A stretch of DNA of 64,000 nt from Mesorhizobium sp. C432A (GCF_030323145.1 NZ_CP100470.1:3265001-3329000); one strand, 5' to 3'. Positions 10,356-21,647 are shown, counted from the first letter of the stretch. The notes: generated by a model not told the origin, from the sequence alone. Program-made: numbers and translations.

Positions 10356-11756
10356 TTGATCCCCGCCGCATCCTTTTCGGGCAAACGCGTTTCGCTCTTC
10401 GGGCTCGGTGGCTCGGGGATCGCCACGGCGCGCGCGCTGATCGAGGGCGGCGCCGACGTGCTCGCCTGGGACGACAATCCCGATAGCGTCGCCAAGGCTG
10501 CTGACCAAGGCATTGCGACCGCCGATCTGCGCGGCGCCGACTGGTCGAAATTCTCGGCCTTCGTGCTCTCACCCGGCGTACCGCTGACGCATCCCAAGCC
10601 GCACTGGACGGTGGAGTTGGCGCGTGGCTCCGGCGTCGAAGTGATCGGCGATATCGAATTGTTCTGCCGCGAGCGGATTGCGCGCGCGCCTGATGCGCCG
10701 TTCATCGCCATCACCGGCACCAACGGCAAGTCGACGACCACGGCGCTGACCGCGCATATCCTCAAATCGGCAGGGCGCGGCACACAGATGGGCGGCAATA
10801 TCGGCCGCGCCATCATGACGCTTGATCCACCGCGGGCTGACCGGCACTATGTCGTCGAGTGTTCGTCCTACCAGATCGATCTCGCGCCCTCGATCAATCC
10901 GACGGCCGGCATCCTGCTCAACCTGACGCCCGACCATCTCGACCGCCACGGCACCATGCAGCACTACGCTTCGATCAAGGAGCGGCTGGTCGCCGGCAGC
11001 GAGACAGCCATTGTCGGCGTCGACGATAGCTGGTGCGCGCAGATCGCCGACCGGCTGGAGAGGGCGGGCCGACAGGTGATCCGCATCTCCAAGCGGCTGC
11101 CGCTGACCGACGGTTATTTCGCCGACGGCTCCGATCTGATGGAAGCCGTGCATGGCCGCTACAGCCGCGTCGCCTTCCTCGAAGGCATCGGTTCGTTGCG
11201 CGGCCAGCACAATGCGCAGAACGCGCTTGCCGCGGTCGCCGCCTGCCTCAAGGTCGGCTTGAGCCTCGGCGAGATCCAGGCAGGACTTGAGAGCTTCCCG
11301 GGCCTGGCGCATCGCATGGAGCAGGTCGGACGGAAGGACCACGTGCTGTTCGTCAACGATTCCAAGGCGACCAATGCCGATGCGGCGGCACCGGCGCTGT
11401 CGAGTTTTTCGCGCATTTACTGGATCGCCGGCGGACTGCCCAAGGAAGGCGGGATCGAGCCGCTGCGCGGTTTCTTCCCGCGCATCGCCAAGGCCTATCT
11501 GATCGGCGAGGCGGCGCCCGCGTTCTCGGCGACGCTCGGCGAAGCCGTGCCCTATGAAATCTCGGGCACCCTGGCCGCCGCGGTCGACCATGCCGCGAAA
11601 GACGCGGCCAAGGATGACAGCGGCGAGGCGGTGGTGCTGCTGTCGCCGGCCTGCGCCAGTTTCGACCAGTTCAAGAATTTCGAAGTTCGCGGCGAAGCCT
11701 TCAGGCAAGCTGCGAATGCTATCGAGGGCGTGAAACCCATCGGAGGGGCACGATAA
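10356..11756 (+). CDS. murD: UDP-MurNAc-L-alanine:D-glutamate ligase
   Basis: 466-residue Mur ligase adding D-glutamate. The N-terminal Rossmann-like domain shows [21 protein letters not shown], and the P-loop is [26 protein letters not shown] and the C-terminal [16 protein letters not shown] block complete the set. The start is a TTG at 10356, preceded by TAGGAA. No ATG lies in a plausible position, and the N-terminal fold needs this start. The stop overlaps the ftsW ATG by one base. Confidence 0.95.
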   Translation: MIPAASFSGKRVSLFGLGGSGIATARALIEGGADVLAWDDNPDSVAKAADQGIATADLRGADWSKFSAFVLSPGVPLTHPKPHWTVELARGSGVEVIGDIELFCRERIARAPDAPFIAITGTNGKSTTTALTAHILKSAGRGTQMGGNIGRAIMTLDPPRADRHYVVECSSYQIDLAPSINPTAGILLNLTPDHLDRHGTMQHYASIKERLVAGSETAIVGVDDSWCAQIADRLERAGRQVIRISKRLPLTDGYFADGSDLMEAVHGRYSRVAFLEGIGSLRGQHNAQNALAAVAACLKVGLSLGEIQAGLESFPGLAHRMEQVGRKDHVLFVNDSKATNADAAAPALSSFSRIYWIAGGLPKEGGIEPLRGFFPRIAKAYLIGEAAPAFSATLGEAVPYEISGTLAAAVDHAAKDAAKDDSGEAVVLLSPACASFDQFKNFEVRGEAFRQAANAIEGVKPIGGAR

Positions 11757-12907
11757 TGCAAAGCCGTCTCGACAAAAGCCCGGTCGCAACCTGGTGGTGG
11801 ACGATCGATCGCTGGTTCCTGGCGGCGTTCCTGTCGCTGATGGGGCTTGGCATCGTCTTGTCCTTTGCGGCAAGCCCGGCGGTGGCCGAACGCATCGGCC
11901 TCGACAGTTTCCACTTTGCCACCAGGCAGATCATCTTCACCGTGCCGGCGCTCGGCGTGATGCTGGCAGTGTCCTTCCTGGAATCGCGGCAGATCCGGCG
12001 CATGGCGCTGATCATCCTGGGCATCATGCTGGTGCTGATGGTGGCCGTGCTCTATATCGGCGTCGAGGTGAAAGGCGCGCGGCGCTGGGTGTCGTTTGTC
12101 GGCATGTCGATCCAGCCGTCGGAATTTCTGAAACCCGCCTTCGTCATCGTCTGCGCCTGGCTGTTCGCCGAACACAAGCGCCAGCCCGACATCCCGGGCA
12201 ATTTGTTTGCCATGCTGCTGCTGATCCTGGTCATCTCGCTTCTGGTGGCGCAGCCCGATCTCGGCCAGACCATGCTGGTGACCGGCACCTGGGGCGTCAT
12301 GTTCTTCATGGCCGGCCTGCCCTGGCTATGGATCATCGCGCTTGGCGCCACCGGCGCCGGCGGCCTGTTTGCCGCCTATACGGTGTTCCCGCACGTCGCC
12401 GCCCGCATCGACAAATTCCTGACCGGCGAAGGCGACACGTTCCAGGTCGACATGGGCCGCGAGGCGCTGATCAACGGCCACTGGTTCGGCGTCGGCCCGG
12501 GCGAGGGCACGGTCAAGCGGGTCATTCCCGACGCGCATGCCGATTTCGTGTTTTCGGTCGCCGGCGAAGAGTTCGGGCTGATCATGTGCTTCTTCATCAT
12601 GTCGATCTTCGCCTTCATCGTGCTGCGCGGCTTGAGCACGGCATTGAAGGAACATGATGATTTCACCCGCTACGCCGTCGGCGGTCTCGTCACCGTCTTC
12701 GGCCTGCAGTCGGTCATCAACATGTGCGTCAACCTGCAACTGATGCCGGCCAAGGGCATGACGCTGCCTTTCATCTCCTATGGCGGCTCCTCGCAGATCG
12801 CCATTGCCATCTCGATGGGCATGGTGCTGGCGCTGACGCGCAAGCGACCGGAAAAGCGCAAGCAGATGGGCTTTGCCCTGTCGCAGCGCGCCCTGCCGGC
12901 GGAGTGA
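11756..12907 (+). CDS. ftsW: Septal peptidoglycan glycosyltransferase FtsW
   Basis: 383-residue SEDS-family polymerase working with FtsI at the septum. About ten hydrophobic segments are seen. Conserved blocks are [57 protein letters not shown] and, near the end, [17 protein letters not shown]. The position between murD and murG is the classical dcw order. Start ATG overlaps the murD stop. No defects are visible. Confidence 0.96.
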   Translation: MQSRLDKSPVATWWWTIDRWFLAAFLSLMGLGIVLSFAASPAVAERIGLDSFHFATRQIIFTVPALGVMLAVSFLESRQIRRMALIILGIMLVLMVAVLYIGVEVKGARRWVSFVGMSIQPSEFLKPAFVIVCAWLFAEHKRQPDIPGNLFAMLLLILVISLLVAQPDLGQTMLVTGTWGVMFFMAGLPWLWIIALGATGAGGLFAAYTVFPHVAARIDKFLTGEGDTFQVDMGREALINGHWFGVGPGEGTVKRVIPDAHADFVFSVAGEEFGLIMCFFIMSIFAFIVLRGLSTALKEHDDFTRYAVGGLVTVFGLQSVINMCVNLQLMPAKGMTLPFISYGGSSQIAIAISMGMVLALTRKRPEKRKQMGFALSQRALPAE

Positions 12908-12908
12908 T

Positions 12909-14033
12909 ATGGCGCGGGGTGTCATCCTTCTCGCGGCTGGCGGAACCGGCGGACATCTGTTTCCGGCCGAGGCGCTGGCGCATGAGCTGATCGAGCGCGG
13001 CTGGGGCGTGCATCTGGCGACGGACGACCGCGCCGAGCGCTTTGCCGGCCATTTCCCGGCCGCCGCCATCCATCCGATCCAGTCGGCGACGATGGGCTCG
13101 AAAAACCCCGCCGCTCTGCTCGGAGCGTTCTGGAAGATCTGGCGCGGCGTGCGCCAGGCCTCTGCCGTCATCGCCAGGATCAAGCCTGATGCGGTCGTCG
13201 GCTTTGGCGGTTATCCGACCTTGCCACCGCTCTATGCCGCGACGCGGCGCAAGCTGCCGACGCTGATCCATGAGCAGAACGCAGTGATGGGCCGCGCCAA
13301 CCGGGCGCTGTCCGGGCGTGTCGATGCGATTGCCGGCGGCTTCCTGCCGCAAGATGAAAGTGCCACAGGCGCCAAGACGGTGACGACAGGCAATCCGGTC
13401 AGGCCGCCAATCCTGGAGGCGGCCAAGACGCCCTACACCGCATCCAAAGGGGCGGATCCGTTCAGGCTCCTGGTGTTCGGCGGCAGCCAGGGCGCGCAGT
13501 TCTTTTCCGACGCCATGCCGACGGCGATCGCACTTCTGCCGGAGGCGCAGCGCAAGCGGCTGGTGATCACCCAGCAGGCCCGCGCCGACGACGTGGCGCG
13601 GGTGAAGGCCGGCTATGCGGCACTCGGCGTCCATGTCGAGGTCTCGCCCTTCTTCACCGACATGGCACAGCGCATGGGCGCGGCGCATCTGGTGATCTCG
13701 CGCTCCGGCGCCTCGACGGTTTCGGAGATCGCCGTCATCGGCCGGCCGGCGCTGCTGGTGCCTTATCCCTATGCGCTGGATCACGATCAGGCGGCGAACG
13801 CAGCCGCCCTTGCCGCGGCGGGCGGCGGCGAGGTGCATCCGCAATCGTCACTGTCGCCGGAGCGCATCGCGGCTCTCATTGGCGGGCTGATGGACACTCC
13901 CGAGCGGCTGACGGCCATGGCTGCCGGAGCGAAGTCGGCTGGCCGGCCGAACGCGGCACGGTTGCTCGCTGATCTCACAGAGGCTATTGCGTCCAGAAAA
14001 ACCGTTTCGGATTTCAGGAAAGGGACGCATTGA
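12909..14033 (+). CDS. murG: Lipid II synthase MurG
   Basis: 374-residue GT-B glycosyltransferase adding GlcNAc to lipid I at the inner face of the membrane. The N-terminal G-loop reads [29 protein letters not shown] and [12 protein letters not shown] follow, and the C-terminal nucleotide-binding region has [16 protein letters not shown] and [23 protein letters not shown]. The ATG at 12909 lies one base after the ftsW stop. Its own stop overlaps the start of murC. Confidence 0.96.
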   Translation: MARGVILLAAGGTGGHLFPAEALAHELIERGWGVHLATDDRAERFAGHFPAAAIHPIQSATMGSKNPAALLGAFWKIWRGVRQASAVIARIKPDAVVGFGGYPTLPPLYAATRRKLPTLIHEQNAVMGRANRALSGRVDAIAGGFLPQDESATGAKTVTTGNPVRPPILEAAKTPYTASKGADPFRLLVFGGSQGAQFFSDAMPTAIALLPEAQRKRLVITQQARADDVARVKAGYAALGVHVEVSPFFTDMAQRMGAAHLVISRSGASTVSEIAVIGRPALLVPYPYALDHDQAANAAALAAAGGGEVHPQSSLSPERIAALIGGLMDTPERLTAMAAGAKSAGRPNAARLLADLTEAIASRKTVSDFRKGTH

Positions 14034-15439
14034 TGAAGATGCCGCAGACCATCGGCCTTGTGCATTTCATCGGCATTGGCGGCATCGGCATGAGCGGCAT
14101 CGCCGAGGTTCTGCACAATCTCGGCTACAAGGTGCAGGGTTCGGACCAGGCCGACAGCGCCAATGTCCAGCGGCTGCGCGACAAGGGCATCGAATGCTTT
14201 GTCGGCCACAAGGCCGAGAATATCGGCGCGGCCGAAGTGGTGGTCGTCTCCACCGCGATCAAGAAATCCAATCCCGAGCTGAAGGCCGCGCGCGAAAAAC
14301 TGCTGCCGATCGTGCGCCGGGCCGAGATGCTGGCCGAACTGATGCGCTTCCGCCAGGCGGTCGCGATCGGTGGCACGCATGGCAAGACCACAACCACGTC
14401 GATGGTGGCGACGCTGCTCGATGCCGGCGGGCTCGACCCGACGGTGATCAATGGCGGCATCATCAATGCCTATGGCACCAATGCCCGTATGGGCGATGGC
14501 GAGTGGATGGTGGTCGAAGCCGACGAAAGCGACGGCACCTTCCTCAAGCTGCCGGCCGAGATCGCCGTCGTCACAAACATCGATCCCGAGCATCTGGACC
14601 ATTATGGCAGTTTCGACAAGGTGCGCGAGGCGTTCCGGCAATTCGTCGAGAACGTGCCGTTCTACGGTTTTGGCGTGATGTGCACCGACCATCCGGAAGT
14701 ACAGGCGCTGGTCAGCCGCATCGAGGACCGCCGCGTCATCACCTATGGCGAGAACGCGCAGGCCGATGTGCGTTTCACCAACCACCGGATGGCCGGTGCC
14801 GTCTCGGCATTCGACGTGGTGATCCGCGACCGCAAGACCGGCGGCCAGACGACGATATCGGATCTGCGGCTGCCGATGCCCGGCCGCCACAACGTCTCCA
14901 ACGCCACCGCCGCAATTGCGGTCGCGCATGAACTCGGCCTATCGGCCGAAGCGATCAAGAAAGGGCTGTCGTCCTTTGCCGGCGTCAAGCGGCGCTTCAC
15001 CCACACCGGCTCGTGGAACGGCGTCGACATCTTCGACGATTACGGCCACCACCCGGTCGAGATCACGGCGGTGTTGAAAGCGGCGCGCAGCGCCACCAAG
15101 GGCCGCGTCATCGCCATTGCGCAGCCGCACCGCTTCACCCGGCTGCACGATCTGTTCGACGAGTTTTCGGTCTGTTTCAACGATGCCGACACGGTGATGG
15201 TGGCGCCGGTCTATGCGGCGGGCGAGGAGCCGATCGACGGCGTGACCTCGGAGGCGCTGGTGTCGCGCATCCGCTCCGGGGGCCATCGCGATGCGCGCTA
15301 CGTCGAAACCCCTGCCGCGATTTCGCCCGTCATCCGCGCGTTGGCGAAACCGGGCGACTTCGTCATCTTCCTGGGCGCCGGCAACATCACCCAATGGGCC
15401 TATGCGCTGCCTGGGGAACTCGGCGGTACCGTCTCATGA
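14033..15439 (+). CDS. murC: UDP-N-acetylmuramate:L-alanine ligase
   Basis: 468-residue Mur ligase that starts stem-peptide synthesis. [22 protein letters not shown] is the N-terminal UDP-MurNAc-binding block and [12 protein letters not shown] the P-loop. [14 protein letters not shown] and [14 protein letters not shown] are catalytic and C-terminal signatures. The ATG at 14033 has AGGAAAGGG upstream and overlaps the murG stop (TGATG). A TTG at 14030 is a one-codon alternative. It overlaps murB by four bases. Confidence 0.96.
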   Translation: MKMPQTIGLVHFIGIGGIGMSGIAEVLHNLGYKVQGSDQADSANVQRLRDKGIECFVGHKAENIGAAEVVVVSTAIKKSNPELKAAREKLLPIVRRAEMLAELMRFRQAVAIGGTHGKTTTTSMVATLLDAGGLDPTVINGGIINAYGTNARMGDGEWMVVEADESDGTFLKLPAEIAVVTNIDPEHLDHYGSFDKVREAFRQFVENVPFYGFGVMCTDHPEVQALVSRIEDRRVITYGENAQADVRFTNHRMAGAVSAFDVVIRDRKTGGQTTISDLRLPMPGRHNVSNATAAIAVAHELGLSAEAIKKGLSSFAGVKRRFTHTGSWNGVDIFDDYGHHPVEITAVLKAARSATKGRVIAIAQPHRFTRLHDLFDEFSVCFNDADTVMVAPVYAAGEEPIDGVTSEALVSRIRSGGHRDARYVETPAAISPVIRALAKPGDFVIFLGAGNITQWAYALPGELGGTVS

Positions 15440-16401
15440 TGCGCGGCCAGGACCTGCTCGACAAACTTGGCGACCGGCTTGCCGGCCTGCGCGGCCGCAT
15501 CACGCCCAATGCCGAGATGGACAAGATCACCTGGTTCCGCGCCGGCGGTCTGGCGGACGCCCTGTTCCAGCCGGCCGACGAGGAGGATCTGGCTGCCTTC
15601 CTGCGCGCCGTGCCGGAGGACATCCCGCTCACCATCGTCGGTGTCGGCTCCAACCTCCTGGTGCGCGACGGCGGCATTCCGGGTTTCGTCATCCGGCTTT
15701 CGGCCAAGGGCTTTGGCGAAGCCGAGGTGGTTTCGCCGACCGTCATCAAGGCCGGTGCTGCGACGCCCGACAAGCGCGTCGCGGCCGTCGCTTATGAGGC
15801 CGGTATTGGCGGCTTTCATTTCTATCACGGCATTCCCGGCGCCATCGGCGGGGCGCTGAGGATGAATGCCGGCGCCAATGGCGTCGAGACGCGGGAACGT
15901 GTCGTCGAGGTTCGGGCGCTCGACCGCAAGGGCAATCTCCACACCCTCAGCAATGAAGACATGGGCTATGCCTATCGTCACTCGGCCGCACCTGCCGGGC
16001 TGATCTTCACCTCCGCCGTTTTCGAAGGTGTTCTGGAAGACCAGGAGGCGATCAAGGCGGCCATGGACGCCGTCCAGACGCATCGCGAGACGGTGCAGCC
16101 GATCCGCGAGAAGACCGGCGGCTCGACCTTCAAGAATCCGGAAGGCACCTCGGCCTGGAAGGAAATCGACAAGGCCGGCTGCCGCGGGCTGATGATCGGC
16201 GGCGCGCAGATGTCGCCGATGCACTGCAACTTCATGATCAACACCGGAACAGCGACCGGATACGACCTCGAATATCTCGGCGAGACGGTGCGCGCCCGCG
16301 TGCTTGAAAATTCAGGCATCCGCCTGCAGTGGGAAATCAAGCGGCTCGGCAATTTCCGCCCCGGCCATGCCGTGCAGGAATTCCTCGGACAGCTTCTTTA
16401 G
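15436..16401 (+). CDS. murB: UDP-N-acetylenolpyruvoylglucosamine reductase
   Basis: 321-residue FAD-dependent reductase giving UDP-MurNAc. The FAD-binding PCMH fold is seen in [22 protein letters not shown] and [40 protein letters not shown] and the catalytic serine block [12 protein letters not shown] (around residues 228-239) follow. It starts on ATG at 15436 overlapping murC; ATG at 15439 is possible. It is the last gene of the first dcw block and is followed by a hairpin and a 302-bp gap. Confidence 0.96.
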   Translation: MMRGQDLLDKLGDRLAGLRGRITPNAEMDKITWFRAGGLADALFQPADEEDLAAFLRAVPEDIPLTIVGVGSNLLVRDGGIPGFVIRLSAKGFGEAEVVSPTVIKAGAATPDKRVAAVAYEAGIGGFHFYHGIPGAIGGALRMNAGANGVETRERVVEVRALDRKGNLHTLSNEDMGYAYRHSAAPAGLIFTSAVFEGVLEDQEAIKAAMDAVQTHRETVQPIREKTGGSTFKNPEGTSAWKEIDKAGCRGLMIGGAQMSPMHCNFMINTGTATGYDLEYLGETVRARVLENSGIRLQWEIKRLGNFRPGHAVQEFLGQLL

Positions 16402-16408
16402 CGCAAGC

Positions 16409-16435
16409 TGAAGTTCATGTGATGCTTGAACTTCA
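16409..16435 (+). terminator. Hairpin after murB
   Basis: TGAAGTTCA (16409-16417) and TGAACTTCA (16427-16435) form a perfect 9-bp stem with a 9-base loop, 8 bases after the murB stop. No T-run follows, so a factor-independent terminator is uncertain. It marks the boundary between the two dcw blocks. Confidence 0.4.
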
Positions 16436-16471
16436 AACGGTCTGAAACAACAGCGCCACCGTTGCTCCAAA

Positions 16472-16649
16472 GACTCACAACACGCTTTTTCCGGCCGTTT
16501 TCGCGGAAAGTGAATCTGTCGGAATCATAAGCACTTGCCAGCGAATCAACTCTCTGATTCTCTGCCTTAAAGCGTTTCCTGATTTGAGTCGTTCGACGCG
16601 TCGACCGCGTTTTCCGTCTGGGGGGCAACCTGCCGGGAGACTCGGACTC
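16472..16649. promoter_or_regulatory. Cluster of eight GANTC sites upstream of ddl-ftsQAZ
   Basis: GANTC, the target of the alphaproteobacterial cell-cycle methyltransferase CcrM, occurs at 16472, 16512, 16522, 16543, 16556, 16586, 16639 and 16645. About 0.6 sites would be expected in 178 bp at this base composition. The gap upstream of mraZ (2349-2684) has none. In Caulobacter, methylated GANTC sites in promoters are read by GcrA at division genes. That this stretch holds a cell-cycle promoter for ddl-ftsQ-ftsA-ftsZ is inference; no convincing -35/-10 was assigned. Confidence 0.6.
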
Positions 16650-16703
16650 AATCTGGTCGCTGAATGCGTGGTTGCGGGCCCGCCGTGAGAGGGATGACGG
16701 GAT

Positions 16704-17630
16704 ATGAAGAACAAGCATGTGGCTGTCCTCCTGGGCGGATTCTCGTCCGAGCGGCCCGTGTCTCTGTCTTCGGGAAAGGCGTGTGCGGATGCGCTTGAGA
16801 ATGAAGGCTACCAGGTTACCCGCGTCGATGTTGCGCGCGATGTCGGCGCCGTGCTCGCCGAACTCAAGCCCGATGTCGTCTTCAACGCACTGCACGGCCC
16901 GTTCGGTGAAGACGGCACCATCCAGGGCATCCTCGAATATCTGGCCATTCCCTACACCCATTCGGGCGTGCTCGCCTCGGCGCTCGCCATGAACAAGGAG
17001 CAAGCCAAGAAGGTCGCCAAGGCTGCCGGCATCGCGGTGGCGGAATCGAAGGTTGCCAGCCGCTTTGCCATCCAGAACAAGCATCCGATGAAGCCGCCCT
17101 ACGTGGTCAAGCCGGTCAATGAAGGCTCAAGCTTCGGCGTCGTCATCGTGCATGAAGGGCAGTCGCATCCGCCGCAGGTCATCGGCTCGTCCGAATGGAA
17201 ATATGGCGAGACCGTCATGGTCGAGCGCTACATCCATGGGCGCGAGCTGACCTGCGCCGTCATGGGCGACGTGGCGCTCGGCGTCTGCGAGATCATTCCG
17301 ACCGGCCATTCCTTCTACGACTATGATTCAAAATACGTCGCCGGCGGATCAAAACACGAAATCCCTGCTAAAATTTCATCAAATATTTACCAAAAAATAC
17401 AGACACTGGCGCTCAAGGCACATCTGGCTATCGGCTGCCGGGGCGTTTCCCGATCGGACTTCCGCTATGACGACCGTCACTCCGAAAACGGCGAGATTGT
17501 CTGGCTCGAGATCAACACTCAGCCGGGCATGACGCCGACGTCTTTGGTGCCTGAAATCGCCGCCCAGGCCGGGCACTCGTTTGGCGAATTGTTGAGTTGG
17601 ATGGTGGAGGACGCTTCGTGTCTGCGTTGA
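16704..17630 (+). CDS. ddl: D-alanine--D-alanine ligase
   Basis: 308-residue ATP-grasp enzyme making D-Ala-D-Ala for Mur[20 protein letters not shown] is the N-terminal signature and [15 protein letters not shown] the second. [11 protein letters not shown] (about residues 138-148) is the ATP-binding loop and [20 protein letters not shown] holds the metal and dipeptide residues. The ATG at 16704 follows GAGAGGGATGACGGG. It heads the second dcw block, downstream of the GANTC cluster, and overlaps ftsQ by 13 bases. Codons for residues about 208-234 (17326-17405) are strikingly A/T-rich compared with the rest of the gene. Confidence 0.95.
   Translation: MKNKHVAVLLGGFSSERPVSLSSGKACADALENEGYQVTRVDVARDVGAVLAELKPDVVFNALHGPFGEDGTIQGILEYLAIPYTHSGVLASALAMNKEQAKKVAKAAGIAVAESKVASRFAIQNKHPMKPPYVVKPVNEGSSFGVVIVHEGQSHPPQVIGSSEWKYGETVMVERYIHGRELTCAVMGDVALGVCEIIPTGHSFYDYDSKYVAGGSKHEIPAKISSNIYQKIQTLALKAHLAIGCRGVSRSDFRYDDRHSENGEIVWLEINTQPGMTPTSLVPEIAAQAGHSFGELLSWMVEDASCLR
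17326..17405 (+). promoter_or_regulatory. A/T-rich island inside ddl, candidate internal promoter for ftsQAZ
   Basis: Bases 17351-17405 are only about 27% GC, against more than 60% around them, although the protein sequence there ([18 protein letters not shown]) is ordinary for Ddl. The bias comes from synonymous choices such as AAA, ATT, TCA, AAT and ATA, otherwise rare in this cluster. It lies about 210-290 bases upstream of ftsQ. Internal ftsQ promoters inside ddlB are known in E. coli. The composition is seen directly; promoter function is inference. Confidence 0.35.
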
Positions 17631-18559
17631 AATGGGGACAGGACAAGGGCAGGGGCGGCGCCGGGCCGGCGCTGTTCGGCATGTCGTTGTCGTTCGACCA
17701 TTTCGTGCTGCCGCGCGTGCTGCGCCGGCCGGTGCGCGTGCTGGCGCGCCTGGGCGGCGGCGACTTCGTCGCGCCGCGCTTTTCCGCGGCCATCCTTTCG
17801 GCTTCGCTCATTGCATCAAGCAGCCTCTATGGCGCCATTCTCGGCGGTCATGCCGACGACATCGTCCAGAGCATCACCGCCCGGACCGGCTTTGCCGTCG
17901 ACCAGATCAAGGTGGTCGGCAACCGCCAGACTTCGGAGATCGACATACTGGACCGGCTCGAGCTCGACGGCTGGACGTCACTGATCGGCTTCGATGCCGA
18001 GGCCGCGCGTGAACGTATTGATACCTTGCCCTGGGTCGAAGTGGCGGCGGTGCGCAAGGTCTATCCACATACGCTGGAAGTGCGTGTCGAGGAGCGCGAG
18101 CCCTTCGCGCTCTGGCAGCAGGGCGCGGAGCTTTCGGTCATCGAACGCTCCGGCGCGGTGATCGCGCCGTTCTCCGGCGGCAAGCAGGCGCTGCTGCCGC
18201 TGATCATCGGCACCGGCGCACCGGCCAAGGCGCCCGACTTCGTGGCCAAGATCAACAAATTTCCCGAGCTCGCGGCTCGGGTCAAAGGCTATATCCGCAT
18301 CGGCGAACGGCGCTGGGATCTTAAGCTGGAAAACGGCATCACGATCAAGCTGCCCGAGGATGGCGAGGATCAGGCGATCGCCGATCTGGTTCGGATGGAC
18401 CACGACAACGGGCTTCTGACGCGGGACATCGCCGCCGTCGACATGCGCATCTCCGATCGCCTGGTGGTACAGCTGACGCCGGAAGCGGCGACGCAGCGCC
18501 AGGCCGCGCTCAATGAAAAGCCGCAAAATCTGAAGCGCAAGTCGGGGACGAAGATATGA
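17618..18559 (+). CDS. ftsQ: Cell division protein FtsQ
   Basis: 313-residue bitopic divisome protein bridging cytoplasmic and periplasmic components. A long cytoplasmic N-terminus is followed by one membrane segment ([19 protein letters not shown], around residues 50-68). A POTRA domain ([23 protein letters not shown]) and the FtsQ domain ([30 protein letters not shown]) come next. Start chosen at GTG 17618 because GTGGAGG lies 7 bases upstream; ATG at 17597 would add seven residues. It overlaps ddl upstream and ftsA downstream (ATGA). Confidence 0.92.
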   Translation: MSALKWGQDKGRGGAGPALFGMSLSFDHFVLPRVLRRPVRVLARLGGGDFVAPRFSAAILSASLIASSSLYGAILGGHADDIVQSITARTGFAVDQIKVVGNRQTSEIDILDRLELDGWTSLIGFDAEAARERIDTLPWVEVAAVRKVYPHTLEVRVEEREPFALWQQGAELSVIERSGAVIAPFSGGKQALLPLIIGTGAPAKAPDFVAKINKFPELAARVKGYIRIGERRWDLKLENGITIKLPEDGEDQAIADLVRMDHDNGLLTRDIAAVDMRISDRLVVQLTPEAATQRQAALNEKPQNLKRKSGTKI

Positions 18560-19863
18560 GCTGGCTTGGCGGCAACAGCGATGCCTCTTCGCGGCGTTCC
18601 GGCACGCTCACCGTGCTGGATGTCGGCTCGAGCAAGGTTTGCTGCGTGGTGGCGAAACTGAAGCCGCGCGAGGACGGCAAGCTGTTGCGCGGCCGCTCGC
18701 ACCGCATCCAGGTGATCGGCATCGGCCACCAGAAATCGCAAGGCGTGAAGTCGGGCGTGGTCGTCGATCTCGACCGCGCGGAGCACGCCATTCGCCTGTC
18801 CGTCGACGCAGCCGAACGCATGGCGGGACTGACCGTGGATTCGCTGATCGTCAACATGACGGCCGGCCGGCTGAAGAGCGAAACCTATTCGGCCACCATC
18901 AATCTCGGTGGCCATCAGGCCGACGAAGCCGACATCAAGCGCGTGCTTGCCGCCGGCGCCAAGCAGGCGCTCAAGGCCGAACGCGACGTGATCCATTCGC
19001 TGCCCGTCGGCTTTTCGCTGGACGCCGAGCGCGGCGTGCGCGATCCGCGCGGCATGGTCGGCGACCAACTCGGCGTCGATATGCATGTGCTGACGGGCGA
19101 TGCCGCGCCGCTGCGCAATCTGGAGCTATGCATCAACCGCTCGCATCTTTCGGTCGAGCGCATGGTGGCGACGCCCTATGCCAGCGGGCTTGCGGCCCTG
19201 GTCGACGACGAACTGGAAATGGGTGCGGCCTGCATCGACATGGGCGGCGGCACGACGACCATCTCGGTGTTTTCGGAAGGCAAATTCGTCCACGCCGATG
19301 CCATTGCCATCGGCGGCAATCATGTGACGCTCGATATGGCCAAGGGCCTGTCGACCTCGCTCGACGCCGCGGAGCGGCTGAAGGTGATGCATGGTTCGGC
19401 GCTGCCCGGCAGTGCCGACGATCGCGACCTGGTCTCGATCCAGCCGATCGGCGAAGACGGCGAGATGCCGCTGCAGATCCCGCGCTCGGTGATGACGCGC
19501 GTCATCCGCGCCCGCATCGACGAGACGCTGGAACTGTTGCGCGACCGGCTGAACAAGTCGGGCTACGGCAATGCCGTGGGAAAACGCGTCGTGCTGACCG
19601 GCGGCGCCAGCCAGCTTGCGGGTCTCCCCGAGGCGGCGCGCCGCATTCTGGGACGCAATGTGCGCATCGGACGCCCGCTCGGCGTGGCGGGCCTGCCGGA
19701 AGCTGCCAAGGGGCCGGCTTTCTCGACGGCGGTCGGGCTGCTGATCTATCCGCAGATGGCGAGCTTCGAGAGCCATCCGGCGAAAGGAATTTCCGGTCTC
19801 AGGATGACCGGAACGGGCGGAAAACTGCATCGCATGAGTCAGTGGTTGAGAGACAGTTTCTAA
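18556..19863 (+). CDS. ftsA: Cell division protein FtsA
   Basis: 435-residue actin-like ATPase that tethers FtsZ to the membrane. The phosphate-1 loop is TVLDVGSSKVCCVVAKL, and the phosphate-2 region ACIDMGGGTTTISVFSEGKFVHADAIAIGGNHVTLD is clear. VVLTGGASQLAGLPEAARRILG is the adenosine motif. The last residues (LHRMSQWLRDSF) form the amphipathic membrane-targeting helix. Starts within the ftsQ stop (ATGA). A 66-bp gap with GGACGGAGACA before the next ATG separates it from ftsZ. Confidence 0.96.
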   Translation: MSWLGGNSDASSRRSGTLTVLDVGSSKVCCVVAKLKPREDGKLLRGRSHRIQVIGIGHQKSQGVKSGVVVDLDRAEHAIRLSVDAAERMAGLTVDSLIVNMTAGRLKSETYSATINLGGHQADEADIKRVLAAGAKQALKAERDVIHSLPVGFSLDAERGVRDPRGMVGDQLGVDMHVLTGDAAPLRNLELCINRSHLSVERMVATPYASGLAALVDDELEMGAACIDMGGGTTTISVFSEGKFVHADAIAIGGNHVTLDMAKGLSTSLDAAERLKVMHGSALPGSADDRDLVSIQPIGEDGEMPLQIPRSVMTRVIRARIDETLELLRDRLNKSGYGNAVGKRVVLTGGASQLAGLPEAARRILGRNVRIGRPLGVAGLPEAAKGPAFSTAVGLLIYPQMASFESHPAKGISGLRMTGTGGKLHRMSQWLRDSF

Positions 19864-19929
19864 TTGACGGGGACAGCCCCATAGGCGGCCGCGGCGGCGA
19901 AGCGGCGGGAAAGGCAAAGGACGGAGACA

Positions 19930-21588
19930 ATGACGATCAATCTGCAAAAGCCGGACATCACCGAGCTCAAGCCGCGGATCACCGTATTCGGTGTCGGCGG
20001 CGGCGGCGGCAATGCCGTCAACAACATGATCACCGCGGGCTTGCGCGGTGTCGAGTTCGTCGTGGCCAACACCGATGCACAGGCGCTGACCATGTCGAAG
20101 GCCGAGCGGCTGATCCAGCTCGGCGCGCATGTCACCGAGGGGCTCGGCGCCGGCTCGCAGCCTGAAGTGGGCCGTGCGGCGGCGGAAGAGTGCATCGATG
20201 AGATCATCGATCATCTCTCCAACACCCATATGTGCTTCGTCACCGCCGGTATGGGTGGCGGCACCGGAACCGGTGCGGCTCCCGTGGTTGCCCGCGCGGC
20301 GCGCGAACGGGGTATCCTCACCGTCGGCGTCGTCACCAAGCCGTTCCATTTCGAAGGCCAGCGCCGCATGAAGACGGCGGATCTCGGCATCGAGGAGCTG
20401 CAGAAATGTGTCGATACCCTGATCGTCATCCCCAACCAGAACCTGTTCCGGCTGGCGAATGACAAAACCACCTTTGCCGACGCCTTCGCCATGGCCGACC
20501 AGGTGCTCTACTCCGGTGTTGCCTGCATCACCGACCTGATGGTCAAGGAAGGCCTGATCAATCTCGACTTCGCCGACGTGCGTTCGGTGATGCGCGAAAT
20601 GGGCAAGGCGATGATGGGCACCGGCGAAGCTTCGGGCGAGGGCCGCGCGATGGCCGCCGCCGAGGCGGCGATCGCCAATCCGTTGCTCGACGAGACCTCG
20701 ATGAGGGGCGCCAAGGGCCTGCTGATCTCGATCACCGGCGGCCGCGACCTGACCCTGTTCGAAGTCGACGAGGCCGCGACCCGCATCCGCGAGGAAGTCG
20801 ACCAGGACGCCAACATCATCCTCGGCGCCACCTTCGACGAGGAACTCGAAGGCGTCATCCGCGTCTCGGTGGTCGCCACCGGCATCGACAAATCGGCAGC
20901 TGAAATTGCCGCGGCGCCGATCTCGATCCGGGCCGTGCCGCCGCAGCAGAAGCCGGTCAGCCGCCCAGCGGCTCCGGGGGCGGAAGGCCGTCCGGCACCG
21001 GTCCAGCAGCAGACCTATGAGCAGCGCGCGGCCGATCCGGTGGCCGAGGCGATCCAGCTTGCCGAGGCCAATGCGGCGGCAATGGCTCGTCCGGCGCCGA
21101 TGGCCCAGGCGGAAGATTTCCGCCCGCAGAGCAAGATCTTCCAGGCCCCGCCTGCCCAGCCGCAGCCTGTCGTGCAGCAGGTGATGCAACCGGCGCCGAT
21201 GCGGGAAATGCCGCAGCCGGTGGCTGCCGCACCGCAGCGCATGCCGCGGGTGGAGGATTTTCCGCCGGTGGTGCGGGCCGAGGTGGAAGCCAAGGGCCGT
21301 CCGGCCGACCATGAAAACAGCGGGCCGATGGGGCTGCTCAAGCGGCTGACCAACGGGCTGACGCGCCGCGAAGAAGAGCCGGCCCGGTTGCAGCCGGCAC
21401 AGCCGCGCGAACCGAAACTGCGCCAGGCGGCGCCGGAAATGCGCCGCCTTGCCAGCCAGGATCCGCAGCTTTACGCGCCGCGCCGCGGCCAGCTCGACGA
21501 TCAGGGCCGGTTGACGCCGCAGACCAGGTCGACCCAGGAAGACGACCAGCTGGAGATACCGGCTTTCCTGCGCCGCCAGGCCAACTGA
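19930..21588 (+). CDS. ftsZ: Cell division GTPase FtsZ
   Basis: 552-residue tubulin homologue forming the Z-ring. The GTPase core ends near residue 317; its T4 loop is G109-GGTGTG and the T7 catalytic segment is [13 protein letters not shown]. After it comes an unusually long disordered linker of roughly 215 residues, rich in Pro, Gln and Ala. The C-terminal peptide [12 protein letters not shown] (541-552) binds FtsA and other partners. Long linkers are typical of Rhizobiales FtsZ. A strong hairpin follows the stop codon. Confidence 0.97.
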   Translation: MTINLQKPDITELKPRITVFGVGGGGGNAVNNMITAGLRGVEFVVANTDAQALTMSKAERLIQLGAHVTEGLGAGSQPEVGRAAAEECIDEIIDHLSNTHMCFVTAGMGGGTGTGAAPVVARAARERGILTVGVVTKPFHFEGQRRMKTADLGIEELQKCVDTLIVIPNQNLFRLANDKTTFADAFAMADQVLYSGVACITDLMVKEGLINLDFADVRSVMREMGKAMMGTGEASGEGRAMAAAEAAIANPLLDETSMRGAKGLLISITGGRDLTLFEVDEAATRIREEVDQDANIILGATFDEELEGVIRVSVVATGIDKSAAEIAAAPISIRAVPPQQKPVSRPAAPGAEGRPAPVQQQTYEQRAADPVAEAIQLAEANAAAMARPAPMAQAEDFRPQSKIFQAPPAQPQPVVQQVMQPAPMREMPQPVAAAPQRMPRVEDFPPVVRAEVEAKGRPADHENSGPMGLLKRLTNGLTRREEEPARLQPAQPREPKLRQAAPEMRRLASQDPQLYAPRRGQLDDQGRLTPQTRSTQEDDQLEIPAFLRRQAN

Positions 21589-21611
21589 GCCGTTAACGGT
21601 ATGTAACACTT

Positions 21612-21647
21612 GTTAACAGGCAGACGAGAGATTGTCTGCCTGTTAAC
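21612..21647 (+). terminator. Perfect 14-bp hairpin after ftsZ
   Basis: GTTAACAGGCAGAC (21612-21625) pairs perfectly with GTCTGCCTGTTAAC (21634-21647) around GAGAGATT, 24 bases after the ftsZ stop. Only a short GTTT follows, so termination strength is uncertain. The stem ends and next 20 bases contain several TTAA elements. Confidence 0.6.

Noticed and set aside
19126..21609. Very long minus-strand open frame (about 827 codons) across ftsA and ftsZ
   Set aside because: It is antisense to two certain genes. Its translation is rich in His, Arg and Asp without domains, as expected from a GC-biased shadow frame.
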